Position numbers and translations under genes: made by a program
Notes under the pieces: model-generated
The model's database searches: none
What the model saw: the letters and a program-made list of their open reading frames with translations, nothing else
Told to the model about the DNA's origin: nothing
In this document: positions 60,140 through 64,000 of the stretch, in pieces
Layout: every line of letters begins with the position of its first letter
Position numbering within the stretch: the stretch's first letter is position 1
NCBI GenBank assembly: GCA_024362935.1
Contig: JANCRA010000004.1
Location: 20,127,621 to 20,191,620 of the forward strand
Direction: 5' to 3'
Source of the DNA: Setophaga petechia
Taxonomy: Eukaryota > Chordata > Aves > Passeriformes > Parulidae
Length of the DNA stretch: 64,000 nt

Positions 60140-60600
60140 TAGAATCATAGAATGGTTTGGGTTGGAAGAGAACTTAAGTATCACCTAGCTCCGATCCCCT
60201 TGCTGTGGGCAGGGAACCTTCTGCTAGACCAGGTAACCCTGTCCAGCCTGACCTTGAAAAGCAGTTGATTAGAGTATAGTGCTTATAATGCCAAGGCTGC
60301 AGGTTCACTCCCTGTAGGGCCCATTCTCGTAAGAGCTGGACTCAACGGTGAGTCCCTTCCAACTCAGAATATTCCGTGATCCTAACAGATTCCTGCCCAA
60401 CCTCCAGGGATGGTGAGTCCACAAACCCTGGAAAACTTGTTCCAGTGCCTCACCACTGTCACAGTAAAGAGGTGCTTCCTAATATTTAATCTAAACCTAT
60501 TCTTCTTCAGCTTGAAGCAATTCACCTGTGTTCTATCACTTTATGCCTTGTGAAATGCTCCCTCTTGAACAGTCTCATAAGCCTCCTTTTGGTACTACAA
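60140..60600 (-). mobile_element. CR1 LINE interrupted by a SINE
   Basis: The + strand shows reverse-complement CR1 from the 3'-terminal octamers ('agaatcatagaatggtttgg') through 'gtgggcagggaaccttctgc', 'tagaccaggtaaccctgtcc' and 'cagcctgaccttgaaaa'. It then resumes after a 123-bp insertion with 'cctccagggatggtgagtcc', 'ttgttccagtgcctcaccac' and 'cacagtaaagaggtgcttcc'. The two halves are collinear in the CR1 order, so the middle segment is a later insertion. Confidence 0.93.
60261..60383 (+). mobile_element. tRNA-Ile/CR1 chimeric SINE (TguSINE1-like)
   Basis: A 123-bp insertion within CR1. The head follows the order of a nuclear tRNA-Ile gene: 'agttgattagagtatagtgc', an anticodon-arm region 'ttataatgccaagg', a B box 'GGTTCACTCC' (60302-60311), then 'ctgtagggcc'. 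The tail reads 'agagctggactcaacggtga', 'gtcccttccaactcagaata' and ends 'attccgtgatcct', resembling the CR1 3' terminus that CR1 reverse transcriptase recognises. The first dozen or so tRNA bases, including much of box A, are absent, so the copy is slightly 5'-truncated. No clear target duplication was seen. This architecture is described for songbird SINEs; the family name is from memory. Confidence 0.82.
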
Positions 60601-63600
60601 TTAAGATCATCAGTTGAAGCCTTGTCCCTCTTTCTTCTCTAGTTATTCTTAAATCCTGTCAAAATGCCACTGAGATCTACAATTGTGCATTTTCAAGCTG
60701 GCCTATATGTGTAAATTAATATCTTTTTTCCTAAAGTTTATCAAAACCAACTATCTATAAAATTGAGGTGGGCCCAAATGTAAGTGGATGAAAATCCAGA
60801 GAATAGCATAGCATTTCTTCTTCATGTGAATTATGGCAAGTAATTTTAAACAAAAAGATATAGTGCAAAGTAAGAGAATCTTGTTTTAGGAATTGTTGCT
60901 TGAACTGTCTCTAGCACAGAGAAATCAATGGAATTAAAGTCTTAGAGCTCATATAAATTTCAGTGAACCTAAAGAAGTATTTGTGGGCAAAGTATTTGCC
61001 TCACTATGGAAAACAATATTTGCCCTACATGGCTGGATGATGAGTGTTCTTCTCCAAAAAGGAAAAGGACAAGATGACATGTTCACTCACCAGCTTCAGT
61101 TCTTTTCTCAAGTAGTCAAGTTTTCAAGAATTGTGTAAGTATTCTCATTAATACTAAGTATTCTCAGTAATACTAAGAATATTTAAATTGAAAATGCAAA
61201 AAACCTGAAAAATATTTATATTTCATGAGAGAGGAGAAAGTTGCCTATGATATGGTAATATATTTTAGATGCAATTAACAAGAGCAAAGCTGTGTACGAA
61301 GTGACACACTACACTTAAAAGAGGTCTATAACCAGTAATTACTATATTTGCTTGATCTTTTTGGGACAATAATAAACACTGGAACTCACAAGACAGTTTT
61401 GTTCATGCTTAGCTATAATGTGACTCTTACATAAATGTATGAATAATACACAAATATAGTAAAGAAAAAAAGCATAGAACAGCATTTCCTAGTCTATCAT
61501 TTACACATTCTCCGTTTTGAGTAATTTCTTCTGTTTGGCCCTCTTTCATATGTCTTCTTTGACAGTAAGCGTACAGAAAGAGACATTTAAAACACTGATC
61601 TATGGAATTTCTATTATATATGAAACCCCACAGTGCTTGAAAAAGGAAAAAAACCCAATCTCTTATTTCCATTGATAGTTCAAAGAATTTCAATTTATTT
61701 GTCCAGAAGCTGCATTTCTGCATGTTGAAATGTAGAATAACTGTAAAAGTAAAAAATAACAAATGCTAATGCTTATTATTCATAAAGAAGAAACAAGTTT
61801 ATGTTGCTTAAATGATCACTTGAATAAGCATAAAGTACTCACCTTTCCAGTGAAGTTCTGCCCTTTGTGTCTCAAAAATATGTTCACTACAGAACAAAAT
61901 ATTGTCCCGCAAAGACATTTGATTCTTGATGAAAAAGTATAAAAGTATCTTTTTATGCTTACACGTAATAACTGTAAATTTAACTAAAATTTTGCACAAA
62001 TGAAAATATTTAATGTTATGGGTTAACACCATGTGATTTCCCAGGATAATGAGTTCAACAAATGCTTGATGAGGAAATGAAGGCTTAGGTATATGAGCAC
62101 ATAACTTTAACTCTGTTTTCTTGGAACTGGCAGAAGCGACTGGAAATTATCTGTAATTTCTCCTGGTGTATTCATTATGTTCTTTTTGTGTCCTCTTAAT
62201 GTAACCATGTTTTTCCACAGTGAGGAACATGCTGTGGTGCAATATGTAGTCCCAGATTGGAAGCCACCTGTGCTTTCATTTGGCCAGCAGTTGCAAAACA
62301 TTCTTGTAGGTGATGCCTCTAATCCTCATTCTGCCTGGCCAATCTGCATGTCCCGCCTAACACATAGATTAGCATCAGCTAATACTTGTGGTTAATGCCT
62401 TGGCAGTGTATGCTCTCAAAATAGTGTACAACATTTTTATACACCCACCTTTCTCACATCATGCATAAAGAGGAGTAGCACAAGCACACAGCCTTGCAGC
62501 AATCCCTTGTGGATATGGGTGCGCCTGCTTTTTCACGTTTTTCTAAGGAATACTCATAGGGTGAAGAATCTCTGTTAGAATGTGGTGTGATATTCTGCTG
62601 GCAGTTTTGGTTCAGAAGGCACATGGAATAACAAAAGAGAAAAGCTCTTGGAGTTATATAGGGTCATCTGAAATATATGACTTTCCTCTTCAATGTTTAC
62701 AATAATTAAAAAGTACAGACAGCTTAAATTACCTAGCATAATTCTTAGTGCAACTAAAGACAATGTTTCATTTCATGAATAGAGATGTCTGAAAACTAAG
62801 TAGTGGAAGATATATTCAGGGAGCTACATCTTTATATTAATTATGGTTTGTTTTCCAGCCGAGTCAGAAAGCACAGTTTGAAAAAGATGGATGTCTTTAT
62901 TCATCATAGTGTCTCTTCTCCTTCTTCTGACCTCCTCCTTCTTTCATCCGTAACTGAGAGCTTTGTATCCATGTCTGGAAGCTGTGATGTACATAAAAAT
63001 GTCCTTCAACAATTCTTCATTTCCTTGTGTTTTAGCTGTGTACCCATCCTGTGCACACAGATACAGAAAAATGATCAATTACAGCTTGAGAACTGAAAAA
63101 AAAAATTAATTAGAACCTAAAAACCATTCAGAAAGGCACTGGCAATGTATTTTGTTAGGTTTGTTTCATGTGGACATTTTTATTATCTTTCTTGATGAAG
63201 AGTTGGTGAGCAGTATGTTGTACCTGTACTCATTTGTCTGAAAGTACATGAATAGGAAGAGTTGGTTATTATCTCTTTTAATCCAAGAACTGGAGATTTT
63301 CAATTTACAGCAACAGATGTTGAATTAAAAGGGAAAAAAAAAGTCCATATTTCTTCAAAATATGCATAATTAAGCCACAGGAAGGTGCAGATTTAAAGAT
63401 CTGAAATCATAGATGAGATATATATACTTGCATTTGTATGTGAAAACAGGCTTATATACTTGCACTTGTTCTTTTACTGTCTCTTAAGTGACTGCTTTCG
63501 CTGGGGTGGGGTGGCACTGATAGACATTTTCATTTAAGTCAATGTAAATTCTGTATCTGAAAAAGAAAAATTGCAATTTCTACTGAGAGGGGAAAATTAA

Positions 63601-64000
63601 AACAGAAACCCTACAGGGAGGTATTTCCTCTCCTGATGGAACAATTTTAAATTAGCATAATCATAATCATAAAATATTTCCTATAGAAATACTGGTCTTG
63701 CCTGACTGAACCTTATATGAATATTCTGAAATGGTTATCTTAGATTAAGCATAGCATCTGTTTTTTAAAACAGTCTGTAATCACAAAGGATAAAACTGAT
63801 TTAATGGAGACATTACTTACAAAACTTGACTATATCTTTATTTGTTAAAAAAAATTGTGGACAGGTATTTATAAATACACAAATAAATTTAAAAACTCAA
63901 ACACCACCCAAGTAAACACAAAAAAGTTTGCTTGTATATCCATAGTATTTGTGGAATTTTGTTTCTATTAATAAGTGAAGGAAGAATGTTTGTATTTCAT
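60601..64000. other. Presumed intron to window end
   Basis: AT-rich DNA with no exon or repeat family recognised. A short tandem duplication (taagtattctcat/gtaatac) lies at about 61136-61174. Open frames of 60-111 codons, mostly on the - strand, show no recognisable domains. Confidence 0.5.

Noticed and set aside
60261..60383. Possible functional tRNA-Ile gene
   Set aside because: The first part of the tRNA, including most of box A, is missing, the cloverleaf is incomplete and the sequence continues into a CR1-like tail; it is a SINE.

Overview
The window is AT-rich vertebrate nuclear DNA from a bird. The bird call rests on repeat content: seven interspersed fragments match the 3' part of CR1 (chicken repeat 1) LINEs, including the terminal ATTCTATG-like octamers, and there are two avian-type retroviral LTRs. 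A short SINE at about 60.26-60.38 kb joins a tRNA-Ile-like head to a CR1-like tail. That architecture is known from zebra finch (TguSINE1 type), so a songbird is likely, but this is an inference from recalled family structure and no search was run.

Gene content is very low. The only protein-coding sequence I support is one first coding exon on the + strand at 23582-23656. It lies in a strong CpG island (about 23.2-23.96 kb) with GC boxes and no TATA box. The exon encodes 25 codons that look like a signal peptide and ends in a strong splice donor. The window therefore probably holds the promoter, exon 1 and at least 40 kb of first intron of a long secreted or cell-surface gene, preceded by 23 kb of upstream DNA. 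I do not recognise the gene and see no later exon.

Layout. 1-9.6 kb: AT-rich DNA with no supportable gene, with a weak coding-like patch on the - strand at 3.0-4.25 kb. 9.65-10.3 kb: 3' end of an endogenous retrovirus on the - strand (env tail, polypurine tract, 3' LTR). 10.85-11.13 kb: an unexplained CpG-bearing patch. 11.57 kb: a GGAATA hexamer array. 14.75-15.08 kb: a large polypyrimidine satellite patch. 15.82-16.46 kb: a complete-looking solo LTR. 18.07-18.46 kb: CR1. 22.77-23.66 kb: a palindrome, a 19-bp minisatellite, the CpG island and exon 1. 24-64 kb: presumed intron with CR1 copies, AT microsatellites, a 44-bp-arm hairpin at 29.4 kb, a palindromic CRE at 42.57 kb, and a SINE nested in CR1 at 60.3 kb.

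Most six-frame open frames here are 60-130 codons, carry no recognisable domain and fit chance expectation. The long opposing frames over the CpG island are a GC-content artefact. I found no CRISPR array, tRNA, rRNA or operon-like structure. The best candidates for something not yet described are the structured elements (hairpin, CRE palindrome, minisatellite at the promoter, duplicated CR1 piece) and the coding-like patches on the - strand, all of which need comparative data to judge.
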